From positions 346,195-410,194 of the forward strand of contig NW_017803291.1 in assembly GCF_001625305.1 (NCBI RefSeq): a stretch of 64,000 nucleotides of DNA, written 5' to 3'. This document shows positions 47,723 through 57,707 of the stretch, one piece after another. This DNA comes from Branchiostoma belcheri (Eukaryota > Chordata > Leptocardii > Amphioxiformes > Branchiostomatidae). The notes below the pieces were generated by a model. That model saw nothing but the letters and a program-made list of their open reading frames with translations, ran no database searches and had not been told where the DNA came from. The position numbers and the translations under genes are program-made. Position 1 is the stretch's first letter, and each line of letters begins with the position of its first letter.

Positions 47723-47929
47723 TTCAAGATTGTGTTTCCCACCACTAGTTCCCTTGTCTACATCAACAGTGAATTCTCCCATGTTCTCCTGCTTTCCCCT
47801 ACATTCTCCCGTGTTCTGCAACAATCCTCGGGTTTCTACCGCAATTCCTGCCTTTTCCTAGATTCTCCTAATTTCCCGTGAAAGGTCGCCGGTTATGCCC
47901 TGGTGGCGGTGGACTGTAGTTTTTAAGGT

Positions 47930-48130
47930 GGTGCAGCAGTTTGGTTTACTTGAAGCATTGTGGTGTCGTGTGCCTTATTACGCCAGAGCATTTGTCTCAG
48001 AACCGGGAGACCGTGGGTAATGTAATGTAACCAATCTTGTGTCATTATGAAAGGCACTTGGCAAGACTTCCCTAACTTCACTCAGTTGGAAATGAGTACC
48101 GAGGCTCGGTCAGGGACGTCCCTAGGATAG
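47930..48130 (+). repeat. tRNA-derived SINE relic
   Basis: Contains 'ccgggagaccgtggg' followed by a decayed B-box region and a 3' part reading 'tgaaaggcacttggcaagac' and 'gggacgtccctaggatag', the structure of a tRNA-headed SINE with a conserved tail. The tRNA head is too damaged to be a gene. Confidence 0.45.
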
Positions 48131-49260
48131 TCATCACGATTCTTTTTTATATCTTTCGATTTTTACTTTCAATTTCAATTAGCTATTTCTCAACGGACTT
48201 CAAAAATTATGTATATCAGAGAGATATTTTCTTGTCCGTTACGTTTTTTAACACAGAATTGATAGAAAGTTTTGACATGAAAAACTGTAATTCAGAGAAC
48301 CACAGTTAAAAGTACAAACGTATGCTTCACTTTCATATAACCATTACTCATTTAAATTTCTGTTCAAATTAAGATTAATTTTGAAAAAAAAAACATTTCG
48401 ACCAATACAATTATAGAATGCGTTCTATAGAACTATCAAACGCACATGTCATTATTGTTGTCACCCCGTTCCCTTGGAAACAGTAGGTTTGTCCAAGTCA
48501 CCAGGTCTATTCCAACGGCAATATAATCCATATACTTTATTCATAGATAGCTTGTCTTACATACTACATTGTGAATTTCTCATAGTCGAAGGTGGTAAAT
48601 TATCCACAGTTAACAGCACAGCCATCTGGCGGTCAAGTAATAATGAGATTCAAAGAAAATTCATAGCAGTACTAGTCACCAATCTTTCGGCGTCACATAT
48701 ATACATATTTTGCTGTCAAGAAGAGTCTATGGTCTGTCCCATTATTAATTAATTGGCTAGAGCAAAAGAACCAGAGTTGAGTATGGATACATCTTGGCTA
48801 CAGACACTTTCGGAGGTAAACAAGACAGTTTGCCAAAGCAAAGTTTTTAGGACCTTCACGGGCCCGGGCCCGTCAAAATCCCACATGATGTGCAGAATTC
48901 TAATGTCAACGTTTGCTAGAAACATATAGCTACTGGATATTAATCGCTATAACCAAGTGCTACCTTGAGACGGGCGTAAATAGTTACTTAGGGTGTGCAC
49001 ACCATGTTGTTACATCTACCAGAATATTGCATAAGTAATGAGGAAATTCTATAAATCCAGTTTCAAGATAGGACTATTCAAACTATTAACATAATATGTA
49101 TTTGAGAACGAGAGGAATATCGGCAGATATCACGTATATGAATATCTAATTTGCATAAATGACGAGAAAACCTTATTTTTTTATAATAGTAATTGCCAGT
49201 AATTTCATGCTTACTGCATTTAGAAGTTAAGAACGCCTAGCGCCTGTGTTTCCCGTTTAT
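48131..49260. other. Intergenic, nothing recognised
   Basis: Short frames only; one more ATTTGCATAA-rich patch near 49,030-49,160. Confidence 0.35.
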
Positions 49261-49393
49261 AAGATGGTAAAGACTTAACCCTATCTAGACGGGGGGGGGG
49301 GCTAAAAGTGCCCGCGCCAACTTTGATGTCGGATAGCGTCCGAACGACTTGCACTAGAACCACCAAACTTGGTGACTATCTTTCCTGCGTGAC

Positions 49394-49436
49394 GATTGGC
49401 TCATACTTAATGAGCTGACGTAACACACTATAAAAG
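49394..49436 (+). promoter_or_regulatory. Core promoter of the DIRS-type element
   Basis: TATAAAAG at 49,429-49,436, with an ATTGG (reverse CCAAT) about 30 bp upstream. Transcription would start near 49,460, some 315 bp before the gag ATG. Confidence 0.6.
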
Positions 49437-49776
49437 GGCAAGACAGCCGATTCACAGTACCAGAACGACGAACTCGTCCGCCCGTCCGTAGGCTGCGCAG
49501 AGAAGTACCGACGTGCCGTACAAGGGTGACAAGAGTAGGAACCCAAGACTCACTTATTTCTGGTTTTATTGAGTCGTTTTTGGTGAAATTTTGTCGTTTA
49601 CAAAGCTTGGTGTGAGCGGAATGAACGTTGGTGTTCGTATGGCACGTTTCATGTCTCCGTCATGGCTGGGGTCCTTTCTTCCCGCTGGCGAGGCGTGTTC
49701 GGGCTTGTGTAAATGGTCGAAACAAGAATACCACGCCTCGTGGGGAAGTTTTGGTGTCTTACTGGAATGTTTTTAG

Positions 49777-50139
49777 ATGTCACAGGTTCCGAGGATCCCA
49801 GTGGCTCCACAGCCAGGAGCGGCGGCCGCGGGAGTAGCTCAGGCCGCAGGCACCGGACAACCGCACCCGGGACAGAACGTGCGCCCGGCGGGTCCACAGC
49901 AGGGAGCAGCGGCCGCAGGAGCAGCTCAGGCCGCAGGAGCAGCGGCCGCAGGAGCAGCTCAACCAGCAGGAGCAGCGGTGCCAGGAGCAGCTCAACCAGC
50001 AGGAGCAGCGGGCGCAGGGGCAGCCCAAGCCGCAGGGGCAGCTCAAGCCGCAGAGGCAGCTCAAGCCGCAGGAGCGGCTCAAGCCGCAGGAGGACAACCG
50101 GGGCAAGCAGTAGCCGCCCGTCAGCCCTCCCCAGAGCAG
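49777..50139 (+). CDS. gag: DIRS element gag, exon 1 (Ala/Gly/Gln-rich)
   Basis: Starts MSQVPRIPVAPQPG and is mostly AAGAAQAAGA-type low-complexity repeats, 121 codons, ending at CAG before a GTAATT donor. The next 24 nt stay open but then stop, which supports splicing. It ends in phase 0 and could join either gag exon 2 (50,656) or the RT exon (57,708), both phase 0. Composition (GCAGGAGCA repeats) is unlike its neighbours. Confidence 0.7.
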
Positions 50140-50655
50140 GTAATTTGGCGGTTTCTGTTTTGATCTTGGTTTTCTAACGCCTATCTGACGTTTCAAGCTT
50201 GGAGGACCTTAGAAAGTGATGTTCTTGTTGATGGATTTTGCAAATGTTAACGCTCTTTGAGATTGGTTGTACAAAATTTTGACACAGTACGAGACGGCTC
50301 GCAAGAGGTGTGAGCCCTAGAATTTGTGGAAATGGAATGCTAGGTTTGCAAGTGGTGCAAACCTTGTGGAAATAGTTAATTTTAATACTCGCAAATGGTG
50401 CGAACCTAAGAAAAATTTCTGATGTAACTTGTTATGCTCACAAAAGGTGTGAGCCGAGGAATGCTATGTTGGTTTCATTGTAATGCAAATGTGCGGCGGC
50501 ACTTGGGCGCGGCAGATAGCCCACCTGGCCTAGAGACCGCAAGTATTTTGCATGTTGATAGCATTCTGTCGTCATGGCATTTGATTGATTTTTTTTTCCA
50601 TTCTACGTAAGCGTGAATGGCACGCCTCTTACGGAAATAATTTGTGTGCTCACAG
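50140..50655 (+). other. Intron of the DIRS gag
   Basis: GT...CTCACAG boundaries, 516 nt. Holds four hairpins listed separately. Confidence 0.65.
50296..50454 (+). ncRNA. Array of four covarying hairpins in the gag intron
   Basis: Four stem-loops, all with 5-nt loops of type ARNGG. (1) 50,296-50,316, stem GGCTCGCA/TGTGAGCC with one G-U pair, loop AGAGG. (2) 50,342-50,364, stem AGGTTTGCA/TGCAAACCT, loop AGTGG. (3) 50,389-50,403, stem TCGCA/TGCGA, loop AATGG. (4) 50,436-50,454, stem GCTCACA/TGTGAGC, loop AAAGG. Stem bases differ on both sides in step, which keeps pairing. Function unknown: protein- or Gag-binding sites, a splicing switch, or a satellite of hairpins. Confidence 0.75.
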
Positions 50656-51216
50656 GCGCTAAGAGAGCGCATCGCCCAACTTGAGAGTACAGTACAACGG
50701 TTGGCGGGAACGGCAGTCAGGAATACGGAGACTATCCGGGAAGAGCTGCTGGAGCAGACAAAGAGACCCCCCGCCATTTTCGACCCCCTTAAAGCCATGG
50801 CGCTAATGGAGTCACTGATGGATACAGCTAGAAACGAGGGCCACGAGAAGGCGGAGGAATTCAAGTTGTTGGTCTCCCAGTTGAGGCCTCATTTGCATCG
50901 CCCTTACTTTAAGGAGTTAATCATAGATCAGTATAGTTCGGGACTACTTAGGCAGGTGAACAAGGGGATCGCTACCTTTATGAAAACCCACATGCGGCAT
51001 GGTGGAGTTACTGTTAACCAGCAGCAGTCATGGCAGTACCCCCAGGCGTCGGTGCACTCCTTCCCACATGTCCCACAGCCCCCTCCACAGCGTTTTGACA
51101 GGCGCCCACGGGGTCGTGGTCGTAGAGCCACTCCACGCCCCACAGACAAGTGTTTCAGGTGTTGGGGGTTGGGGCATTGGGCAAAGGGGTGCACGGCGAC
51201 TGTGGAGCACAAGTAA
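50656..51216 (+). CDS. gag: DIRS element gag, exon 2 with zinc knuckle
   Basis: Starts right after an AG acceptor in phase with exon 1 (ALRERIAQLESTVQRL, a short coiled coil). The body (residues 30-130 of this exon) has the helical wording of a Gag core, followed by Arg-rich QRFDRRPRGRGRRATPR and a C-x2-C-x4-H-x4-C zinc knuckle (CFRCWGLGHWAKGC), then a stop. It would bind the element's RNA. Intact apart from the intron. Confidence 0.78.
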   Translation, partial: ALRERIAQLESTVQRLAGTAVRNTETIREELLEQTKRPPAIFDPLKAMALMESLMDTARNEGHEKAEEFKLLVSQLRPHLHRPYFKELIIDQYSSGLLRQVNKGIATFMKTHMRHGGVTVNQQQSWQYPQASVHSFPHVPQPPPQRFDRRPRGRGRRATPRPTDKCFRCWGLGHWAKGCTATVEHK

Positions 51217-51335
51217 TATAAATAGATTTTGAATGTCGGACGGAATTGTAACGGATTTTTTTATGGAACGGAACGGATTAGAATTTACATTACTTTGTTT
51301 ATGCATTCAAAAAAAAAAGTCTGTGTACACTTTTG

Positions 51336-51726
51336 TTTTGTCTACTCAAATGCACACGTCAAGGACATAGACTTGGCATGTGGAACTTGTGTATCAGTAT
51401 TAGAGCCTATATTTGTCTAATCAAATTATACGACGAGAGCAATAATAGACATTGTTTTGGATCGGAAACATGTATATCAGTATTGAAATTTATATATTTT
51501 GTCTACTCAAGTTTACACGTCGAGGACGTAGAGATTGTTGTATCGGGAACACGAATACCAGCGTTGAAGTCTATATATTTTGTCTACTAAGATTTACGTC
51601 GAGGGTATAGACGTTTGTTGTATCTGAAACATGTGTATCAGCATTGGAGCCCGTATTGCCTACAACTTTACGCAATCTCACGCGCAGGAGTTACATTTTT
51701 GTTGTATGAAAAACATGTGTGACAGT
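51336..51726 (+). repeat. Five degenerate units of an approximately 80-bp tandem repeat
   Basis: Units start near 51,336, 51,411, 51,497, 51,577 and 51,655, each with 'ttgtctactcaa', an 'acgtcgaggac' block and 'aacatgtgtatcagtattg'. They lie downstream of the gag stop, in the stretch that separates gag from RT. Confidence 0.75.
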
Positions 51727-51737
51727 ATTAAAAGTTT
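51727..51737 (+). repeat. Target-site duplication of the L1-like LINE, left copy
   Basis: ATTAAAAGTTT, repeated exactly at 57,084-57,094. Confidence 0.85.
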
Positions 51738-51905
51738 GAGAAAAAAACTGCGGTGCGAGACCCAAGATGGCGGCCTAAGCGAGTAAGTGCGCGTCAGTTT
51801 CAACTTTCAGACGATGTTAAGATAAAAAAAACCACAAGCTTTGAAGTCAAGAATATCGCCTAAACGTGCATGAAGTAGTGAGGAATATTGTGGACGAAAA
51901 GCAAC

Positions 51906-52799
51906 ATGACGGAGGGTGAGGAATACGTTAAAATTCCGAAAAAGGACTGGGACTCGCTACTTGACAGACTACAAAGGCTTGAATCACGTGTGAAGGAGGT
52001 CGAGGGTAGTCTCGCCAAAACCAACTCTGACAACGTGGAGATCGTAAAATCGCTCGAGTTTACACAGGAAAACGTCGATGACATCACAGGGAGGCTGGAC
52101 TCACAGCAAAGAGAGCAGGAAGACCTGGCTAAAGATGTCACTGAGTTGGAGATGTACGGGCGTAGATGGAACCTGATCTTCCACGGTATCCAAGAAACGG
52201 AAAGGGAAAACTGTACCAGGAAAGTCATGGACTTTATAAGTGAAGAGATGAACATAAACACACAGGAGATGAAAATGTGCGCGGTACATCGTCTCGGGAA
52301 GCCTCGTAACGGCAAAACCCGGCCTGTTATTGCAAGGTTCACCTGCAGAGCCGACATAGACAGAGTATGGAAAAACAAAACACATATCAAGAACAGGCGC
52401 ATTTACATAACCGACGACGTGCCGGAAAAAGTCCGTGAGTTGAGGAGAAACATCCTGGTACCTGCCCTAAGAAGAGTCAAGGAAGGAGGTAAGAGAGGAA
52501 TGATTGTTGGGAACGAACTGGTCATCGAGAGCAAACAGTACGAACACTGGGAGATTCCTCGAAGATGGCTGCAGGACGAGACTACAGATGGAACTGCTTC
52601 AGATCCTGTAACAGAGGGAGGTGGACAAGAAGAAGAACGAACTGAAAGCAGACGCAGACCTACAGAAACTGTGAGAACCCAACCTGGTCAAGAACTGACA
52701 AACTCACCACGACAAACAAGAAGTACCTTACTACAGATACCAACTTACCTACAGACAGCGAAAAGGAACCTAAGACCACGGAGAGGCAGGAAAAGATGA
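51906..52799 (+). CDS. LINE ORF1p (coiled coil plus RRM-like)
   Basis: 297 residues from the first strong ATG (agcaacATGA). A coiled coil (about 10-85, LLDRLQRLESRVKEVEGSL) leads into an RRM-like region (WNLIFHGIQETE, CAVHRLGKPRNGKTRPVIARF) and a basic carboxyl domain (PEKVRELRRN), the layout of L1 ORF1p, a trimeric RNA chaperone. The tail after residue 230 is low complexity and polar. Intact frame. Confidence 0.82.
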   Translation: MTEGEEYVKIPKKDWDSLLDRLQRLESRVKEVEGSLAKTNSDNVEIVKSLEFTQENVDDITGRLDSQQREQEDLAKDVTELEMYGRRWNLIFHGIQETERENCTRKVMDFISEEMNINTQEMKMCAVHRLGKPRNGKTRPVIARFTCRADIDRVWKNKTHIKNRRIYITDDVPEKVRELRRNILVPALRRVKEGGKRGMIVGNELVIESKQYEHWEIPRRWLQDETTDGTASDPVTEGGGQEEERTESRRRPTETVRTQPGQELTNSPRQTRSTLLQIPTYLQTAKRNLRPRRGRKR

Positions 52800-53253
52800 G
52801 AACTGTTGAGAATCAGAGATAAAGCCTCAAAGACAAATGTAAGTGCCTGATGGAAAAAGCACTGTAACTGTGTGTAAGATCTTATGCTTTTCAATTAAAG
52901 ACACGAAGAGATTCTGAAGAAATTTGAAAGTTGTGCTGACTATTACTTACTGCTAACCTATCAACTCTTACTCCCTTTTAAAATTTGCTTATTTTTCCTT
53001 CAGGCACATCTGATTATTTTATTTTGATCATCATCAAAATTTATGTTCACTTTATTTTGTTTCATTATCACTGTTGCCATAAGTTATATGATTAACGTTA
53101 CTTTTATGTTATCACTTTATTTATTATCATCATTATTGTTATTATTTGTATTATTTCATTTTATATGTATTTTGTTTCACACTTTTGCTATTGTAAATCT
53201 AGATCAATCAAAATCAAAGGGAAGAGTCAAAGCAAGGTTTTAACCCATACCAA

Positions 53254-56200
53254 ATGACAAATCTTAGAATAACTCTCATAACATTAAATGTAAGAGGAAT
53301 CAATAACTACTTCAAAAGAAGGAAAATATTCAGGTGGCTTCATGGTAAAAATGCAGACATAGTCTTTCTACAAGAAACCTTTTCAACAAAAGAAAATGAG
53401 AAGCAATGGGCTACAGAATGGGGAGGGAATATACTCTATAGCCATGGCACACCACACAGCAAGGGGGCTATGATACTATTTAATTCAAAATTAGACATAA
53501 AAGTTGAAAACACAAAAGTAGATGAAAATGGGAGATACATAATTGCAAACACCAAAATAAATGATACAGATTTATGTTTAATGAATTTATACTCACCAAA
53601 CAAGGGGAAAGATCAAGAAATCTTCTTTAAAGAGGTAAACAACCTATTACAAGAACATGGAAGTGGAACAATCATAGTTGGTGGTGACTGCAATATATTT
53701 CTGACAGAGCTAGACAAAACAGGTGGAAGACCTATCAGTTATAAAGATACTGCAATCAAAGAAATAACTTCAACACTTAATACTCTGAACCTCACTGATA
53801 TATGGAGACAAAAGAATCCAAATACTAGACAGTACACATGGCAAAACGAGTCAGCAGCTGTAAAGTGTAGATTAGACTACTGGTTTATACCAAGCAACCT
53901 TGTACAAACAAGTGAATGTAAAATTTGCACAGCACCAGTACCAGACCACAGAGCATTCTGCATGACTATTATGACTCCAAAGTACCAAAAAAGAGGACCA
54001 GGTTTTTGGCGTTTTAACAACAGTTTAATTTCAGATGAAAACTTCACGACAACTATGATAGACACCATAACAAAGGCAATAGAAAAGCTAAAAGACATAC
54101 AAGATCCTGGTCTTCGATGGGAACTCATAAAAATGGAGATAAGGACCTTCAGTATAGCATACTCTAAGACGAAAGCACGAATGCGCAGAGATGAAGAGCA
54201 AGAACTAGAAAATAAACTCAACAAGTTAGTTGCAGAAAATGATGAAAACAATGATCCAAGTAAACAAGTATTAATACATGACACACAACAGAAATTAGAT
54301 GACATACAAAATCTTAAAACTAGGGGCGCCATAATTAGAAGCCGTAGCAAATGGTATGAAGATGGGGAAAAAAGCACAAAATATTTTTTTAACTTAGAAA
54401 AGAGAAACTATCAAGAAAAAGTAATTACTTCAATAGTACAAAACGATGGAACTCTGGTAACAGACCCCAAAGAAATTCTAGATATAGAAGCTGAGTACTA
54501 TCAAAATCTTTATACCTCCAGTAAATGTGATCCAACAAGAAAAGAATTTAAGGGATTAAAAGATTAAATGAAGAAGATAAGATTAAATGTGAAGGAAAGA
54601 TCACTAAACTTGAATTAGATAAAGCTCTCAAACAACTACACAAAAACAAAAATAAAGCGCCCGGTTGCGACGGACTCACAGTAGAATTTTATGTCAAGTT
54701 TTGGGTTTTGCTTAAAGATCAACTTGTTGATGCCACAAATCATGCTTTTGAATTAGGTACACTACCAATATCCCAAAGACGTGGTGTTATAAGACTTATC
54801 CCCAAAAAAGATTCAAACCTTAGTACTCTAGACAACTGGCGCCCAATTAGTCTCCTAAATGTTGACTATAAAATCATCAGTAAAGCCCTAACTATGCGAA
54901 TAGAACCTTTACTCCCCTCCATAATCCATGAAGATCAAACTGGCTTCATAAAACAAAGATACATAGGAAGCAATATTAGACGCATATGGGATACCATAGA
55001 ATACTGTGAAAAAAAACACCCCTGGAGTAATTTTGTTTTTAGATTTTAAAAAGAGCATATGATAATGTAGAACCACCCTTTATAATTAAAGCTTTAGAAA
55101 CCATGAACTTTGGAGAAGACATGATCAAATGGGTAAAATTACTGTACAATAATATAAACAGCTGTGTTATCAACAATGGTTACAGCTCGCCATGGTTTAA
55201 TGTACAAAGAGGAGTCAGACAAGGGGATCCTCTATCCTCCAGCTTGTTCATAATTGGCCTAGAAATAGTAGCAACTAAAATTAGAACAGATACAAACATT
55301 AGAGGACTAGAAGTATATAATAAAACTCACAAATTATCCATGTATGCAGATGATATGACATCCCTGTTACTAGACATAACCTCTGCAACCAAAGTACTAG
55401 ATACACTAAACCTGTTCAGAAAATGCAGTGGATTAGAACTAAATAAAGGAAAAACTGAAGCTTTGTGGATAGGATCAGACAAGAATAGACAAGACCAGCC
55501 CCTACCGGTACGGTGGCCCCAAACCCCCATCAAGGCATTAGGTACACACTTTGGACACAACCATTCTAAATGTTATAATGAGAACTTTGAACTAAAACTT
55601 TGAAAACATGAAAAAGTTATGTGATGTATGGAGAAGTAGAAATTTAACCATGATAGGAAGAATTTTAATAATTAAAACCCTGGGTATTTCTAAGATGGTA
55701 TATAACTGCTCAGTACTACATGCCCCATCATATCTTCTGAAACAAGTAAATGACTATATATTCCAATACGTTTGGCAAAAGAAACCTCCCAAGGTAAAAA
55801 TGAAAACTTTGATTGGCCAAAAATCCCAAGGAGGCCTTAAAATGGTTGATTTCACAATAATGAACAAGGCATTGAAAGCCACATGGATAAAAAGACTTAT
55901 TATTGATCCACTAAAGGAAAAAGAATTATTATTTTCCAAATGGGGAGGCTATCTTCTGTTCAAATGTAATTATTCTACCAAGTTATTGAATATGGAAAAC
56001 CTTCCCCTATTTTATAGAGACATCATAATAGCCTGGGAAGAAGTCATACAACATGAACCATTATCACACAGGCAGATTGTTTCTCAAGTCTTGTGGAATA
56101 ATAGATTTATTGTGATTGGGAATACTTCTGTGTACTTCAAATCTTGGGCCGTGGCTGGCATTACTTATATCAATGACCTATTACATGAAGATGGCACCTT

Positions 56201-56918
56201 TATGACAATGAATGACCTGTACAATGAATATGGTATAGAGATTAGTCCATGTCAAGTAATGAATTACAACTCACTCAAGACAGCAATACCTAGGAAATGG
56301 AAAGAAATAGTTAAAAATGAAAGACGAAAATGTACACCCGAAAACATCATACAGTACTCAGATAAGATAGACCCGAACAAATTAACATGCAAATTAATAT
56401 ATGATATAATAATGAAAAAACAATTTGTAATACCATGTCAACAGAATAATATCATACAAAAAATAGGTAACAACAATGTTAAAAACGTATACACTGCTGC
56501 TTTTACAATAACAAAAGACACAAAGTTACAATGTTTTCAATTTAAAATTATTCATCGGTACCTTGCTACAAACAACTGGCTAAAAAAAGTGAAAATGGTA
56601 CAAAGTGACAAATGTAACAATTGTAATGAAAAACACACCATTGAACATCTGTTAATACACTGCCATTATGTCACATATTTCTGGAAAGATTTTACAAGAT
56701 GGTGGAAAAACGAAACACAACAGGACCTAACATTAACTGAGAAGGTAATTATATATTGTATACCAGAAACTTCACACACAGATCCTTTTCTATTGCAATG
56801 TATCCTAATAGCTAAATATGTCATATACAGCTGCTTCATTAAAAATATAAAACCTGACATGAAATACTTCCAATGTAAACTAAAACATCACATGACAATA
56901 ATGAATGCTACCCAGTAA
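53254..56918 (+). pseudogene. LINE ORF2p (APE endonuclease, RT, zinc knuckle), frameshifted
   Basis: Endonuclease at the amino end (LITLNVRGINN, FLQETFS, VGGDCNIF, PDHRAF), then RT (NWRPISLLNVDYKIISKAL, GVRQGDPLSSSLF, catalytic MYADDM) and a C-x2-C-x7-H-x4-C motif near 56,612-56,662. The frame breaks near 54,562 (an A lost from an A run), twice near 55,028-55,055 around the first RT aspartate (LDFKKAYD wording), and near 55,598 (extra T). About 1,220 codons if undamaged. L1/Tx1-like clade by motifs. Confidence 0.85.
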
Positions 56919-57083
56919 TTTGTTTACATGATATATATACACACCTTTCTTTTGTTATGAATTTATGAATGATTACCCGATGTTATTTTATCTTCCCTTA
57001 CTTTATCTCTGTTTATTATGTACACTGCATATGATTTGTTTGTATGATTTCATGTATACTGAATAAAGGTGTTTAAAAAAAAA

Positions 57084-57094
57084 ATTAAAAGTTT
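57084..57094 (+). repeat. Target-site duplication of the L1-like LINE, right copy
   Basis: ATTAAAAGTTT, directly after the poly(A) run. Confidence 0.85.
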
Positions 57095-57707
57095 TTTCGT
57101 GCAATGGCTATAGTGACTCTGAGTTTTGTGGCGATTAGAAAACAAGGGCCAATTTAATTTACGTTTTGGCAGCCTATGCTGGTTTCACTCGGAGGAAGAG
57201 GGCTAAAAGTGCTTGTAATCACCTACCTGTTAGTGTATCTTGCCCTTTTTGCACATGTGATTCAAAGTAATATCGTGCCCAACCAGTAGTGGGTAGTTGA
57301 TATGGCCATACGCGTAACGCATGGTATTTAAGAAGCTATCGTGGCGTTGGTGAAATTTGTTTAATCCTATTTTGAGGTATCGAAGCAAACAACGTAACAG
57401 GTTTTCTTAAGAAAAGCAGTACTACATGTATATATTAATGCAGGAGATTATTCTGCAATCCTTCTCGTAAGATGATGTCGTTTTGAGGGCGGACAGCCAC
57501 TAACTCCTTCAACGTACGCGGCCCCTGAATACAGCCGGGAAAGAGCTTAGTAAAGACGTCCAAGTTGGAATGGGACAACGTAACATGGGTTGCAGGCTAA
57601 GGGAAAATTTCGTTCTCGCCATATTGCTGTAAGAAAATAAACGAGCGTTTTAGCTGCCGGTTTTGGGAGTGATACGTCAGTGACAAACGGTTAATTAATT
57701 TTTCCAG
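57095..57707 (+). other. DIRS element non-coding DNA before the RT exon
   Basis: The continuation of 51,217-51,737 once the LINE is removed. It ends with a splice acceptor (AATTTTTCCAG) and has an in-frame stop 12 nt before the RT exon, which supports splicing. Confidence 0.55.

Larger units (their letters stand above)
51738..57083 (+). mobile_element. Near full-length L1/Tx1-like LINE inserted in the DIRS element
   Basis: Bounded by an 11-bp duplication (ATTAAAAGTTT), with a 5' UTR, ORF1, ORF2, a GAATAAAGG signal near 57,061 and an A tail. The 5' UTR has CAAGATGGCGG at 51,763-51,773, about 26 nt from the end. In human L1 a similarly placed motif binds YY1. ORF2 has about four small frame breaks, so the copy is inactive. 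Confidence 0.88.

Noticed and set aside
49713-50196. Arg/Ser-rich plus frame and Cys-rich minus frame
   Set aside because: Shadows of the GCAGGAGCA repeats of gag exon 1; only the Ala/Gly frame leads into a valid splice and the zinc-knuckle exon.
50296-50454. CRISPR-like array
   Set aside because: Repeats are short hairpins of differing sequence, with no constant repeat or unique spacers, in a eukaryotic intron.
51860-52402. Minus-strand frames with hydrophobic stretches
   Set aside because: Antisense shadow of LINE ORF1.
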